From assembly GCF_040958095.1 (NCBI RefSeq), contig NC_091193.1, positions 34,735,430-34,799,429 on the forward strand: a DNA stretch of 64,000 nucleotides, given 5' to 3'. Below, one piece after another: positions 1 through 10,575 of the stretch (within the stretch, counting starts at the first letter, position 1; each line of letters opens with the position of its first letter). A program made the translations under genes and the position numbers. The notes below the pieces were generated by a model that was given only the letters and a program-made list of their open reading frames with translations, was not told the origin of the DNA and ran no database searches. The stretch comes from Procambarus clarkii (taxonomy: Eukaryota > Arthropoda > Malacostraca > Decapoda > Cambaridae).

Positions 1-20
1 TATATATTAACATACTAAAC

Positions 21-237
21 AATCTGGAGGATGTTGATCCGGACATTTTCTTTAAAAGATCAGCTGTAACATGAACGAGGAACAACGGGTTCCAGCTCAA
101 CAAGCAACATTGTAGGACTGAGAACAGCAGATGCTTTTTCACCCATGGGGTTGTAAACCCGCGGAACCGCCTACCCGCTGAAACCGTAAACGCTAAAAAT
201 TTGGTGTTTTAAAATACAGCTAGAAAAGATAAGGGAA
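21..237 (+). pseudogene. Non-LTR retrotransposon RT C-terminal fragment
   Basis: Translation gives a decayed LINE tail with the signatures TRNNGFQLNKQ, CFFTHGVVN and NRLPAETVNAKN, typical of the region after the RT thumb in Jockey/CR1-like elements. There is an in-frame TGA after FFKRSAVT and a second stop after KNLVF. It is a relic with no coding potential. A poly-G run of 12 follows at 241-252. Confidence 0.6.
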
Positions 238-373
238 AATGGGGGGGGGGGGAAACCTTTGACAAGCCGCCGGGTTCCTGTCCTCGTCGAGATCACTAGT
301 ATTAGTGGCCCTCAGGTAAGGTTCTTATTTACTGACACTTATTATTATTTAAGATATTTCGTAAACCCATTTA

Positions 374-468
374 AACAATGGGTATAAATTGGATTAGTTT
401 TAGATTTAGGAAAAACCTGGGTAAATACTGGTTCGGTAACAGGGTTGTTGATTTGTGGAACCAATTAC
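374..468 (+). pseudogene. CR1 LINE fragment, sense
   Basis: Reads NNGYKLD, stop, FRFRKNLGKYWFGN, then RVVDLWNQL. It matches the C-terminal part of the CR1 ORF preserved at 25817-26540 on the minus strand. Less than 100 bp survives and it carries a stop. Confidence 0.6.
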
Positions 469-1024
469 GCACAACGTTTTAGGCAAGATAAATACTTTTT
501 TTTTATTTTCTACTTTTCTATGTCTAAGTGCTCATGCTCCTTGTTTCCTTACACCCATGGTTAAGGGTGTAAGGTCTTATGCCTTCTACTCTCTTCTCTC
601 CGGAGAGGGACAAATTGGCCGGCTGCCTCCCAACATTTCTCGTTGAAGAAGTCCAATATTTCCAGTAGCGACCGCCGAATGAGTTTCTCCAGTGGCATCT
701 GTGACAGCTCTCTCCTTTCTTTTTCCAACGATATGCCAAACTTTTACCTCTTGCCCGTTTTCTTAAAGAGTGCATGTCACCTTTCACAAGATGCTAACAT
801 GCCACTCCTTAGTGATGTCTCACCGAGTTACACTTTCAGGTGAAGTATGGCTCGTTCTTCTTTATCATAATGAAACATGGGTCCACTGACCTACTAAGGA
901 AAACTAGCGTTTTTAATCTTTTTAAAAATGGTTTAATTAATTAATCCTGTAGGTAGCAGTTGCGGGAACAGGTCAATAAGGTCAAAGGTCCAGGAAAACG
1001 TCCTTTGCCAAATGCGGAACACAG
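469..1024. other. Amplicon head, unrecognised
   Basis: No gene is supported. A 10-bp stem (CCTTACACCC / GGGTGTAAGG) with an 8-nt loop lies at about 548-575. On the minus strand, about 590-745 reads as an open segment containing ELSQMPLEKLIRRSLLEIL and NEKCWEAAGQF, which looks protein-like but has stops on both sides and was not recognised. The same segment recurs in copy B at 32601-33154. Confidence 0.4.
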
Positions 1025-3100
1025 TCCACCACCACACATACAGACCATCACCACCACACATACAGACCTCCACCACCACACATACAGACCTCCACTACCA
1101 CACATACAGGCCCCACCACCACACATACAGACCATCACTACCACACATACAGACGATCACTACCACACATACAGGCCTCCACCATCACACATACAGACCT
1201 CACCACCACACATACTTCCCTCCACCACCACACATACAGACCACCACTATCACACATACAGACCTCCACCACCACACATACAGACCACTACCACAACACA
1301 TACAGACCACCACCACCACACATACAGACCTCCACCACCACACATATAGGCCTCCACCACCACACATACAGACCTCCACCACCACACATACAGACCCACC
1401 ACCACCAAACATACAGACCTCCACCACCACACATACAGACCTCCACCACCACACATACAGCCCTCCACTACCACACATACAGACCTCCACGACCCCACAT
1501 ACAGGCCTCCACCACCACACATACAGACCCACCACCACCAAACATACAGACCCACCACCAACAAACATACAGACCTCCACCACCACACATACAGACCTCC
1601 TCCACCACACATACTGCCCTCCACTACCACACAAAGAGACCTCCACCACCACACATACAGGCCTCCACCACCACACATACAGGCCTCCACCACCACACAT
1701 ACAGACCTCCACCTCCACACATACAGGCCTCCACCTCCACACATACAGGCCTCCACCACCACACATACAGACCTCGACTACCAAACATACAGCCCACCAC
1801 TACCACACATACAGACCTCCACCACCACACATACAGACCCACCACCACTACCACACATACAGACCCACCACCACCACACATACAGACCTCCACCTCCACA
1901 CATACAGGCCTCCACCTCCACACATACAGGCCTCCACCACCACACATACAGACCTCGACTACCAAACATACAGCCCACCACTACCACACATACAGACCAC
2001 CACCACCACACATACAGACCTCCTCCACCACACATACAGGCCTCCACCACCACACATACAGACCTCCACCACCACACATACAGACCTCCACCACCACCAC
2101 ATACAGACTGCCACCACCACACATACAGACCTCCACTACCACACATACAGACCTCGACCACCACACATACAGACCCACCACCACCACACATACAGGCCTC
2201 CACCACCACACATACAGACCCACCACCACCACACATACAGGCCTCCACCACCACACATACAGACCACCACCACCACACATACAGACCTCCACCACCACAC
2301 ATATAGACCCACCACCACACATACAGACCTCCACCACCACACATACAGATCCACCACCACCACCACACATAAAGACCTATACCACCACACATACAGACCT
2401 CCACCACCACACACACAGGCCTCCACTACCACACATACAGGCCTCCACCACCACACATACAGGCCTCCACCACCACACATACAGACCTCCACTACCACAC
2501 ATATAGACCTCCACCACCACACATACAGACCCTCCACCACCACACATACAGACCCACCACCACCACACATACAGACATCCACCACCACACATACAGACCT
2601 CCACCACCACACATACAGACCTCCACCACCACACATACAGACCCACCACTACCACACATACAGACCCACTACTACCACACATACAGACCCACCACCACCA
2701 CACATACAGACCTCCACTGCCACACATACAGACCCACCACCACCACACATACAGACCCACCACCACCACACATACAGACCCGCCACCACCACACATACAG
2801 ACCTCTATCACTACACATACAGACCTCCACTACCACACATACAGGCCTCCACCACCACACATACAGACCTCCACCACCACACATACAGACCACCACCACC
2901 ACACATACAGACCTCTACCACCACAACATACAGACCTCCACTACCACACATACAGACCACCACCACATATACAGACCTTCACCACCACACATACAGACCC
3001 ACCACCACACATACAGACCCACCACCACACATTCAGACCTCCACCACCACACATACAGACCACCACCACCACACATACAGACCCACCACCACACATACAA
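1025..3100. repeat. 22-bp minisatellite array A1
   Basis: About 94 tandem units built on CCACCACCACACATACAG plus a variable link (acct, acc, accc, ggcct), giving unit lengths of 20-23 bp around 22. The plus strand is C/A-rich with almost no G, and the minus strand carries GGTGGTGG runs. Because 22 is not a multiple of 3 and the unit has no stop codon, long artificial reading frames (His/Thr/Pro on plus, Val/Cys/Trp on minus) run through it. It abuts the pol fragment with no spacer. Confidence 0.95.
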
Positions 3101-3101
3101 C

Positions 3102-5270
3102 AAGGCAATAATGCGTGAACGCCATCCTACACCCACTGTAGATGATATGATCTACCGCTTGAATGGTGCAATTGTATTCAGCAAGTTAGATTTAAACAAG
3201 GGCTATCATCAGCTTGAACTTGATGATGAGAGTCGATTCATCACAACGTTTACGACACATCGAGGTCTGTATAGGTACAAGCGCCTGAGTTTTGGTATCA
3301 ACAGTGCTGCTGAGGTATTCCAGCACATCATCAGCCAAGTATTGCAAGACATACCTAATGCTGACAACATGTCTGATGACATCATTGTTTATGGCCGTAC
3401 CCAAGCTGAAGACGACAAAGATCTTCGTGCAACATTGCAACGCTTACGAGAAAGAATCTGACGTTAAGCCGAGCAAAGTATAAGTTCAATCAACATAAAA
3501 TTGAATTCTTTGGACATGTACTTAGTGACAAAGGTCTGTCTCCGGATCCTAAGAAAGTTGCAGATATCAAGAATGCTGCACTTCCTTCAACGTCCACTGA
3601 AGTACATAGTTTTTCTGGGAATGGCAAACTACTGTTCTCGCTTCATTCCAGATTTTGCTACCATTACGAAGCCTCTACGTGAGCTGAAGAAAAATGCATC
3701 ATGGTACTGCAGAGATATCGAGCAAAATGCATTTGATGCTGTGAAAGATGCACTAGTAGAGAATGCGACTGCTGCATACTTTGATCCATCAATGGACACT
3801 GAGTTAACGGTGGATGCTAGTCCTGTTGGTTTAGGTGCTGTTTTTAGCCCAACACAAACCTGGTCAACCAGATTCCAAAGTAGTAATTGCCTACGCCAGC
3901 CGTTCTCTCACAGATGTTGAGCAACGATTACAGTCAGACAGAGAAGGAAGCTCTTGCTCTTGTATGGGCTGTGAACACTTCAATGTGTATCTGCTTGGTG
4001 CACCCTTCACCACGATAGTCACTGACCACAAACCGTTGAAGACCCATCTTCAATAATCCAAAGTCCAAACCACCAGCTCGCATTGAGAGATGGGCTTCTT
4101 CGTCTGCAACCATACAACTTTACAGTGAAATACAAGCCGGGTGCAGGCAATCCCGCTGATTACATCAGTCGACATCCTGCCAACAGTTTCACCATCACCA
4201 AGCATCAGCAAGTTGCCGAGGAATATGTACACTCTGTAACCTGTGATGCAGTCCCTAAGCTCTCACTCTTGATGAAATCCGTACTGCAACACTAGAGGAC
4301 CCAACTCTGCAAGCAACAGTGGATGCATTGACTAAGAAAAAGTTTCCACGCATCCCACCCTCAGGAGTTGACCAAGATGCATTCAAAGCACTTGAACGCA
4401 TCCAGACATAATTAAGTGTTACGCAACAACGCGACACTGTGCTGCGAGGTACTCGTATTGTCATTCCAGCTGTTCTCCAGCAACGTGCTCTGAAGCTTGC
4501 ACATCAAGGACACCAAGGTCTTGTTAGGACCAAACAGCTGCTACGAGAAAAGGTGTGGTTTCCTGGCATTGATCGTCAAGCAAAGGACATGCATGATGCC
4601 TGTGTCCCTTGCCAAGCTGCAGTGGATACTTCAAGATCAACACCTCTACAACCTTCACCACTACCTGCTGCACAACGGACGGAAGTATCGATGGACTTCT
4701 GCGGAACGCTACCAACTGGAGAGTACTTGATGGTAGTCATTGATGATCACTCACGTTATCCAGAAGTAGAAATCATCACTTCCACATCTGCAAAGGCTGT
4801 CATCCCGAAACTCGACAAGATCTTTTCAAATTTTGGCATTCCTGAAGTTGTCAAGACGGACAATGTACCGCCATTCAATGGACAAGACTTTCGTCAACTT
4901 TGCTGAGCATATCGGATTCAAACACCGCCGTGTGATGCCACTACATCCTCAAGCAAATGGAGAAGTTGAGAGAGTCATGCAACCTCTCATGAAGCGGTAC
5001 GCTGTGCTCATGCCGAAGGACGAACCTGGAAACAAGCTATGTATGCTTTTCTCAGGAACTTACCGTGCAACACCACATGGAACACTGGGCAAGTCGCCTG
5101 GTGAACTTTTATTTGACGTCCTATGAGAATCGCACTACCCGTCATGCCAGCCGAGGTAACGGATAAACGTTCTCGCTCAGAAGGATGCACTAGCCAAGGG
5201 CAAAATGAAATTGCTCATGACCAACGTGCAAAGGAACAAGTCATAAAGGTTGGAGATACTGTTCTCGTTA
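3102..5270 (+). pseudogene. Ty3/mag-like pol fragment (RT-RNase H-integrase), copy A1
   Basis: Internal piece of a Ty3-type LTR retrotransposon pol. RT begins part-way through, at KAIMRERHPTPTVDD. Motif A is FSKLDLNKGYHQLEL, motif B RLSFGINSAAEVFQ, and the catalytic box SDDIIVYG. RNase H shows TVDASPVGLGAV and TEKEALALVW-like blocks. Integrase shows the HHCC zinc module (HQGHQG ... CVPC) and the DDE core (MDFCG, KTDNVPPFNG, ANGEVERV). It stops at KVGDTVLV, where a 20-bp array starts. LTRs, gag, protease and the RT N-terminus are absent. The frame is broken by single-base indels near 3450, 3615, 3845, 3930, 4257 and 4890 and by a TAA at about 4410. The SDDI form resembles the mag/K02A2.6-like group (from memory). 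Confidence 0.85.
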
Positions 5271-5607
5271 TCATCAACCAGTACAGCCTCCCATCAACCA
5301 GTACAGCCTCCCATCAACCAGTACAGCCTCCCATCAACCAGTACAGCCCTCCCATCAACCTGTACAGCCTCCCATCAACCAGTACAGCCTCCCATCAACC
5401 TGTACAGCTCCATCAACCTGTACAGCCTCCCATCAACCAGTACAGCCTCCCATCAACCAGTACAGCCTCCCATCAACCTGTACAGCCTCCCATCAACCAG
5501 TACAGCCTCCCATCAACCAGTACAGCTTCCCATCAACCAGTACAGTCTCCCATCAACCAGTACAGCCTCCCATCAACCAGTACAGCCTCCCATCAACCAG
5601 TACAGCC
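5271..5607. repeat. 20-bp minisatellite array A1
   Basis: About 17 units of CAGTACAGCCTCCCATCAAC, interspersed with a CTG variant of the first triplet. Starts directly after the truncated integrase. Much shorter here than in the other copies (about 1.0-1.1 kb), so the array is length-variable. Confidence 0.95.
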
Positions 5608-6356
5608 AATAGCAGCTGCCTCGTATGGGCCAATAGCAGCTGCCTCGTATGGGCCAATAGCAGCTGCCTCGTATGGGCCAAAAGCAGCTGCCTCGTATGG
5701 GCCAATAGCAGCTGCCTCGTATGGGCCAATAGCAGCTGCCTCGTATGGGCCAAAAGCAGCTGCCTCGTATGGGCCAATAGCAGCTGCCCTCGTATGGGCC
5801 AATAGCAGCTGCCTCGTATGGGCCAATAGCAGTTGCCTCGTATGGGCCAATAGCAGCTGCCTCGTATAGATCAATAGCAGCTGCCCTCGTATGGGCCAAT
5901 AGCAGCTGCCTCCTATGGGCCAATAGCAGCTGCCTCGTATGGGCCAATAGCAGCTGCCTCGTATGGGCCAATAGCAACTGCCTCGTTTGGACCAATAGCA
6001 GCTGCCTCGTATGGGCCAATAGCAGCTGCCCTCGTATGGGCCAATAGCAGCTGCCTCGTATGGGCCAATAGCAGCTGCCTCGTATGGGCCAATAGCAGCT
6101 GCCTCGTATGGGCCAATAGCAGCTGCCTCGTATGGGCCAATAGCAGCTGCCTCGTATGGGCCAATAGCTGCCTCGTATAGGCCAATAGCAGCTGCCTCGT
6201 ATGGGCCAATAGCAGCTGCCTCGTATAGGGCAATAGCAGCTGCCTCGTATAGGGCAATAGCAGCTGCCTCGAATGGGCCAATAGCAGCTGCCTCGTATGG
6301 GCCAATAGCAGCTGCCCTCGTATGGGCCAATAGCAGCTGCCTCGTATGGGCCAATA
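5608..6356. repeat. 24-bp minisatellite array A1
   Basis: About 31 units of 24 bp built on AGCAGCTGCCTCGTATGG followed by GCCAAT. It is near-identical to a segment of the CR1 3' UTR seen at about 25790-25812 (minus strand), so it looks like an amplified CR1 3' end. The junction with the 20-bp array is the same in all copies. Confidence 0.95.
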
Positions 6357-7570
6357 CCCTAACTCTTCGTCTTTCCAGTGAATGCAATTTAAGCTTATTA
6401 ATCTTTCTTCATATGAAAGACTTCTATTTGGGAATTAACTTTGTCATCCTACGTTGGACACGTTCAAGTGAATTTATATCCATTCCTATAATACGGCGAC
6501 CAAACTGAACTGCATAATCCTAACCAGAGCAAGATATAGCTTAAGAACCACACCAGGTGTCTTGTTACTAACCGCTTCGATTAATAAATCCCAGTGTCCC
6601 TATTCGCCTTATTACGAAACATTCATACATTGATCCTTTTGTTTTAAATTTTATTTAAACACCCCATACCCAAGACTTTCCAATCTATTTGGAACTCATA
6701 AACATGTCCAACCCACGTTTGAAACAATCAAGAGACCCCGCCTCCACCGTTACGCGGTAATTGATTCCACATATCAAACAACCCTGTTGCCGAACCAGTA
6801 TTTACCTAAGTTGACCAGACCACACACCTAGAAGAAGGGACGACGACGTTTCAGTCCGTCCTCTGGACCATTCTCAAATCGATCGACTTGAGAATGTCCA
6901 GGACGGACCGAAACGGTCGTCGTCCCTTCACCTTCTAGTGTGTGGTCTGGTCAACATACTTCAGCCACGTTATTGTGACTCATCGCCTGCAATTACGCGT
7001 CTTTCCAAAATCTAAATTTATCCCAATTTATACCTCATTGTTTCGTGTTCTGTCTTGTGTTGATACTTTTAATACTCCATTAATATCCCCCTTTGTTATG
7101 TACATTCATCCACTTGTAAACCTCTATCATGTCACCCCCTAACTCTTCGCCTTTTCTAGTGAATGCAATTTAAGCTTTGTTAATCAGTTTCAGTGTTTGG
7201 TCGCTGAACTATAGAATGGATATAAATTCACTTAAACGTGTAAAGCGTAGGATGACAAAGTTAATTCCCCAAACTAGAAATCTTCCATATGAAGAAAGAT
7301 TAACAAAGCTTAAATTGCATTCACTGGAACGGCGAAGAATTAGGAGCCAATTACCGCGTAACGTGGTGGGAGGTGGGGTCCCTCGATTGTTTTAAAGTGA
7401 GTTGGACATGTATATAAGTGGATTGAGTGGTTATAAATAGGAGCTGCATCCCTATGGGCCAATAAGCCTTCTGTAGTTTCTTTAGTATAATATCTTGTGT
7501 TAAAGTAATCAAACAGCTCCTTCATCCATGACCCGCCTGTGTTGGGATCAAGCACTTCCACCTCACCTCT
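6357..7570. mobile_element. Composite of inverted CR1 fragments, copy A1
   Basis: Antisense CR1 pieces (6357-6660 and 6660-6810), a palindrome (6811-6954), another antisense CR1 piece (6960-7185), then a sense CR1 piece (about 7195-7500). The sense piece reads MDINSLKRVKRRMTKLIP ... LERRRIR and jumps directly to SQLPRNVV, so about 60 residues are deleted, and it ends in a 3' UTR with GCATCCCTATGGGCCAATAA. The remaining 70 bp is shared by the other copies and was not recognised. Confidence 0.75.
6811..6954. repeat. ~141-bp near-perfect palindrome, copy A1
   Basis: TTGACCAGACCACACACTAG at one end and its reverse complement at the other, with GTCCGTCCTGGACCATTCTC in the arms and a centre near ATCGATCG. 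This copy has three small insertions compared with the 141-bp copies at 26586 and 39818. It is built from two inverted copies of a decapod-type repeat, one half of which also occurs alone at 29703-29770. Confidence 0.85.
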
Positions 7571-7689
7571 CTACATATTGGTGAGGTGAGGGTACGTGGA
7601 CCCCGACACATATATATAACAGAACATCAAGGAAATCATTCATTAACCAATCTGCACCATTCGCTGTTCTCTTGAAGATTATTCGCACA
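7571..7689. repeat. Copy of the zinc-finger upstream segment
   Basis: From CTACATATTGG to GAAGATTATTCG this matches 27339-27454, which lies about 100 bp upstream of the zinc-finger ORF. Here the match breaks and the foldback element begins. The breakpoint is therefore inside what was once the zinc-finger 5' flank. Confidence 0.85.
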
Positions 7690-7930
7690 GGTAAGAGCCA
7701 CAGAACATTTTTTTTTTTTTGGCAAGAGGACCCCTGTGGACTGTAAGAGCCACAGAACATTTTTTTTTTTTGGCAAGAGGACCCCTGTGGACTGTAAGAG
7801 CCACAGAACATTTTTTTTTCAGGCCAGAGGACCCCTGTGGGGTGTAAGCGCCACAGGTAACTTTTTTTTTTCTGGCCAGAGGACCCCTGTGGACTGTAAG
7901 AGCCACAAGTAACTTTTTTTTTTTCTGGAA
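7690..7930 (+). repeat. Outer terminal repeats, five units of ~50 bp
   Basis: Each unit has the form TAAGAGCCACAGAAC, a T8-T12 tract, GGCAAGAGG or GGCCAGAGG, then ACCCCTGTGGACTG. CCACAG and CTGTGG within each unit form a small inverted repeat. Four units are present at the right end (19290-19468) in reverse complement. T-tract lengths vary between copies, as expected of sequencing or true homopolymer variation. Confidence 0.85.
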
Positions 7931-8540
7931 ATTCATGTGTAGCATGTCGGGGTTTTCAGGTAAATTTTGTCAGTCACAGATTTTAAAAGTAAGGATTTCT
8001 TATGAGAAAAATAATTTCCGAGACTTAGAAGTTTGTTAAGGGCTTATGGAACAAATTCAAGTAACGTATGTAGCTCTTTAGGGTTTCCATGAGAACTCTA
8101 CGGACATATTTTACATGTTTTCAACTTACAAAAGTCGTCTATGTAAGCCTTAGTTATTCATATAAATTTAGAAAATCACCTGTGTAAGTCAGGGTTTTCA
8201 GGGGTTCGCACCTCACACCCCCTCCCTCCCCCCTTACCTCGCAATCTCTCGCGTCACCTTTATTTACCTTAGGCCCAGCCAGCCAGTCGCCTCTTATCAT
8301 ATCTTATCTTCTCCATAATATCTGGACCGTCCCTCCTCTCTCTCTCTCTCTCCTCCTATTTCCTTACAACTATTTTCAGAGTTTCAAATAATCATAGAAG
8401 TTTATTTATATGTTTATGACCGAATTTGTAAAAGGACCATTTTCAGAGAATATTGTCTTAGATGTTTTGTTAAGGAAAACAGACAACTTATCCATAACAT
8501 TTAGTTTTATATCCATTTATGGCTATTTCATCTGTAAAGA
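7931..8540. other. Subterminal low-repeat segment of the foldback arm
   Basis: The least repetitive stretch of the arm. It has two diverged copies of a GTAAGTCAGGGTTTTCAGG-like motif, a C-rich tract and a short (CT)n run near 8336-8353. No supportable coding region. A transposase binding site would be expected near here if this is a DNA element, but none can be named. Confidence 0.5.
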
Positions 8541-9330
8541 CCAAATTGAACAGAGCCCAGTTTTAAGCTCATATTTCATCAGAGTCCAGTTTATACCTAA
8601 AAATGAACAGAGTCCACTTTGAGAGCAAAATTCGTCAGAGTCTACTTTGTGAGCAAAATTAGTCAGAGACAGTATTTAGCTCATATTTCATCAGAGTCCA
8701 ATTATCAACAGAAATTCGCCAGAGTCTACTTTGAGAGCAAAATTAGTCAGAGACAGTTTTAAGCTCATATTTCATCAGAGTCCAATTTATACCTAAAATG
8801 AACAGAGTCTACTTTGAGAGCAAAATTAGTCAGAGACAGTATTTAGCTCATATTTCATCAGAGTCCAATTTATACCTAAAAATGAACAGAGTCTACTTTG
8901 AGAGCAAAATTAGTCAGAGACAGTTTTAAGCTCATATTTCATCAGAGTCCAATTATCAACAGAAATTCGCCAGAGTCTACTTTGAGAGCAAATTTCATCA
9001 GTGACCTGTAATCTGAGAAAATTTGACAGAGTCCATTTTATACCCAATTTTCGGCAGAGTCCAGTTTATGCTCAAATTCGCCAGAGTCTACTTTAATAGC
9101 AAAATTCATCAGAGTCCAGTTTTCTAGCAAATTTCATCAGTGTCCTGTAATCTGTGAAAATTTGACAGAGTCCAGTTTTTGATCGAAATTCATCAGAGTC
9201 CAGTTTTCTAGCAAAATTCACCAGAGTCTACTTTGTGCCAAAATATTCAGAGTCCAGTTCATGATCGAAATTAATCAGAGTCCAATTAAAGACCCAAATT
9301 TGACAGAGACCACATTTTCGCTACTAACAG
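8541..9330. repeat. CAGAGTC-type degenerate tandem repeats
   Basis: Irregular units of roughly 25-60 bp centred on CATCAGAGTCCAGTTT and CAGAGTCTACTTTGAGAGC. Unit number differs between arms and between copies A and B. Confidence 0.85.
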
Positions 9331-9399
9331 TCCAATCCCCCTGAAATTTTAAACAGTCATATTTCAGACGTAGTAAATAAGATCAAGTCAGTTACAGAG

Positions 9400-9800
9400 C
9401 TCCAGCTCTTGTCCCAGTGTATTTGCATATTTTCTCTATATTCAGCTGTGTTCTTCACATTTTGTCCATGTTTTCTGTGTTCATTCCATGTTCTATAAAT
9501 GTTCACAGCAAGCTCAGTTCAAATTTTTTCTGCCATTTTCCCCGTATGTTCACTATGTTCTTTGTCATGTTTTCATGCACATCATATGTTCACTGTATAA
9601 CTTTTATACTCAATATTCATGTTCTCAATGTTCTTAGCTTGTTCTTCACAAGTCCATTGTTCATTCTTTGTAATCCCTATTCTCCTTATCATGTTTTCAT
9701 GTTCTCTGTAAGTTCATATTCCCAGCATGTTCACTGTATTAATCAACTTTTCTTACATATGTTCTTTGCCATGTTCCCCATATGTTCTCTGGGTTTTTCC
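9400..9800. repeat. TGTTC-rich degenerate repeats
   Basis: Short irregular repeats of the type CATGTTCTTTGTCATGTTTTC. They create a 130-residue open frame rich in Phe/Ile/Ser, which has no domain and simply follows the repeats. Not called as a gene. Confidence 0.75.
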
Positions 9801-10575
9801 CCTATCTAACGTTCCTTAACTAAAAAAATCTTTCGCCAATCAACTAAAACATAGTCACTTTCCTCATTTCTCAACTAACTTATTATCCAGTCAACTAAAA
9901 ATAGTCAGAAATAGCCTCGTTCAACACTGTTCTTAACTAAAACAACCTTTCTCTTAGCTAAAAATTGTCAAAGGAAACTTCTTTCAGCACTTTCTTAACA
10001 GCCGCTATGTTTCATCAAGTAAGAAAAAATTGTCAAAGGAAACTTTCCAAAACTGTTCATAACTAGTTTTTATCCATCGTCAATCAACTAAAAATAATAA
10101 CTTTCATCATTTCTTAACTAAACTTATTCCCCAGTCATCAGAAAATAACCGTGTTCTTCATATTTCATTGTCATTTCATAACTAAAATTAACCATCAATC
10201 AACAGAAAAAGCCATGTTCATCATGTTTTGTCTTTTTGCTTAACTAAAATTATGTTTTGTCAAGTAAGAAAAAATAACCAAAGATATCTTTCATCGCTGT
10301 TCTTAACTGACATTATACTTTGGGGAGCACAAAAATAGTCTCCCTCGTCATGTTTTGTCTTTTTCCTTAACTAAAGTATTCATCAGTCAACTAAAAAATA
10401 GTTACTTCATCATGTTTCCTTGTCATTTCTTACCTGAAATATCACTTCTCTCATTTAAAATAGTCAGGTGTAGCCTCTTTCCAACACTGTTCTTAACTAA
10501 AGTAACCTTTCACTTCGCTATAATAGTCATATTCATCGTTGTTCCTAACTAAAATTATATGTCGTTATGTAAGAA
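9801..10575. repeat. CTTAACTAAAA-type degenerate repeats
   Basis: Irregular 40-70 bp units containing TTCTTAACTAAA, ATAGTCA and TCATCATGTTT. Short frames here are by-products of the repeats. Confidence 0.75.

Noticed and set aside
1012..3111. Very long His/Thr/Pro open frame and Val/Cys/Trp frames on the other strand (also at 19272-21394, 33090-34463 and 52349-54500)
   Set aside because: They are only the 22-bp minisatellite read in frames that lack stops; no start context, domain or conserved boundary.
5573..6387. Minus-strand open frames of repeated AHTRQLLL or AAAIGPYE words (also at 24520-25428 and 38162-39114)
   Set aside because: By-products of the 24-bp array, derived from an untranslated CR1 tail.
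7177..7395. Small gene coding for a 72-residue basic protein
   Set aside because: It is the CR1 C-terminal region with an internal deletion, repeated in every U.
9417..9809. 130-residue Phe/Ile/Ser frame, and the 65-, 70-, 84- and 91-residue frames in the foldback arms
   Set aside because: They follow the short repeats of the arms and occur in every arm only because arms are copies; no domain, and composition mirrors the repeats.
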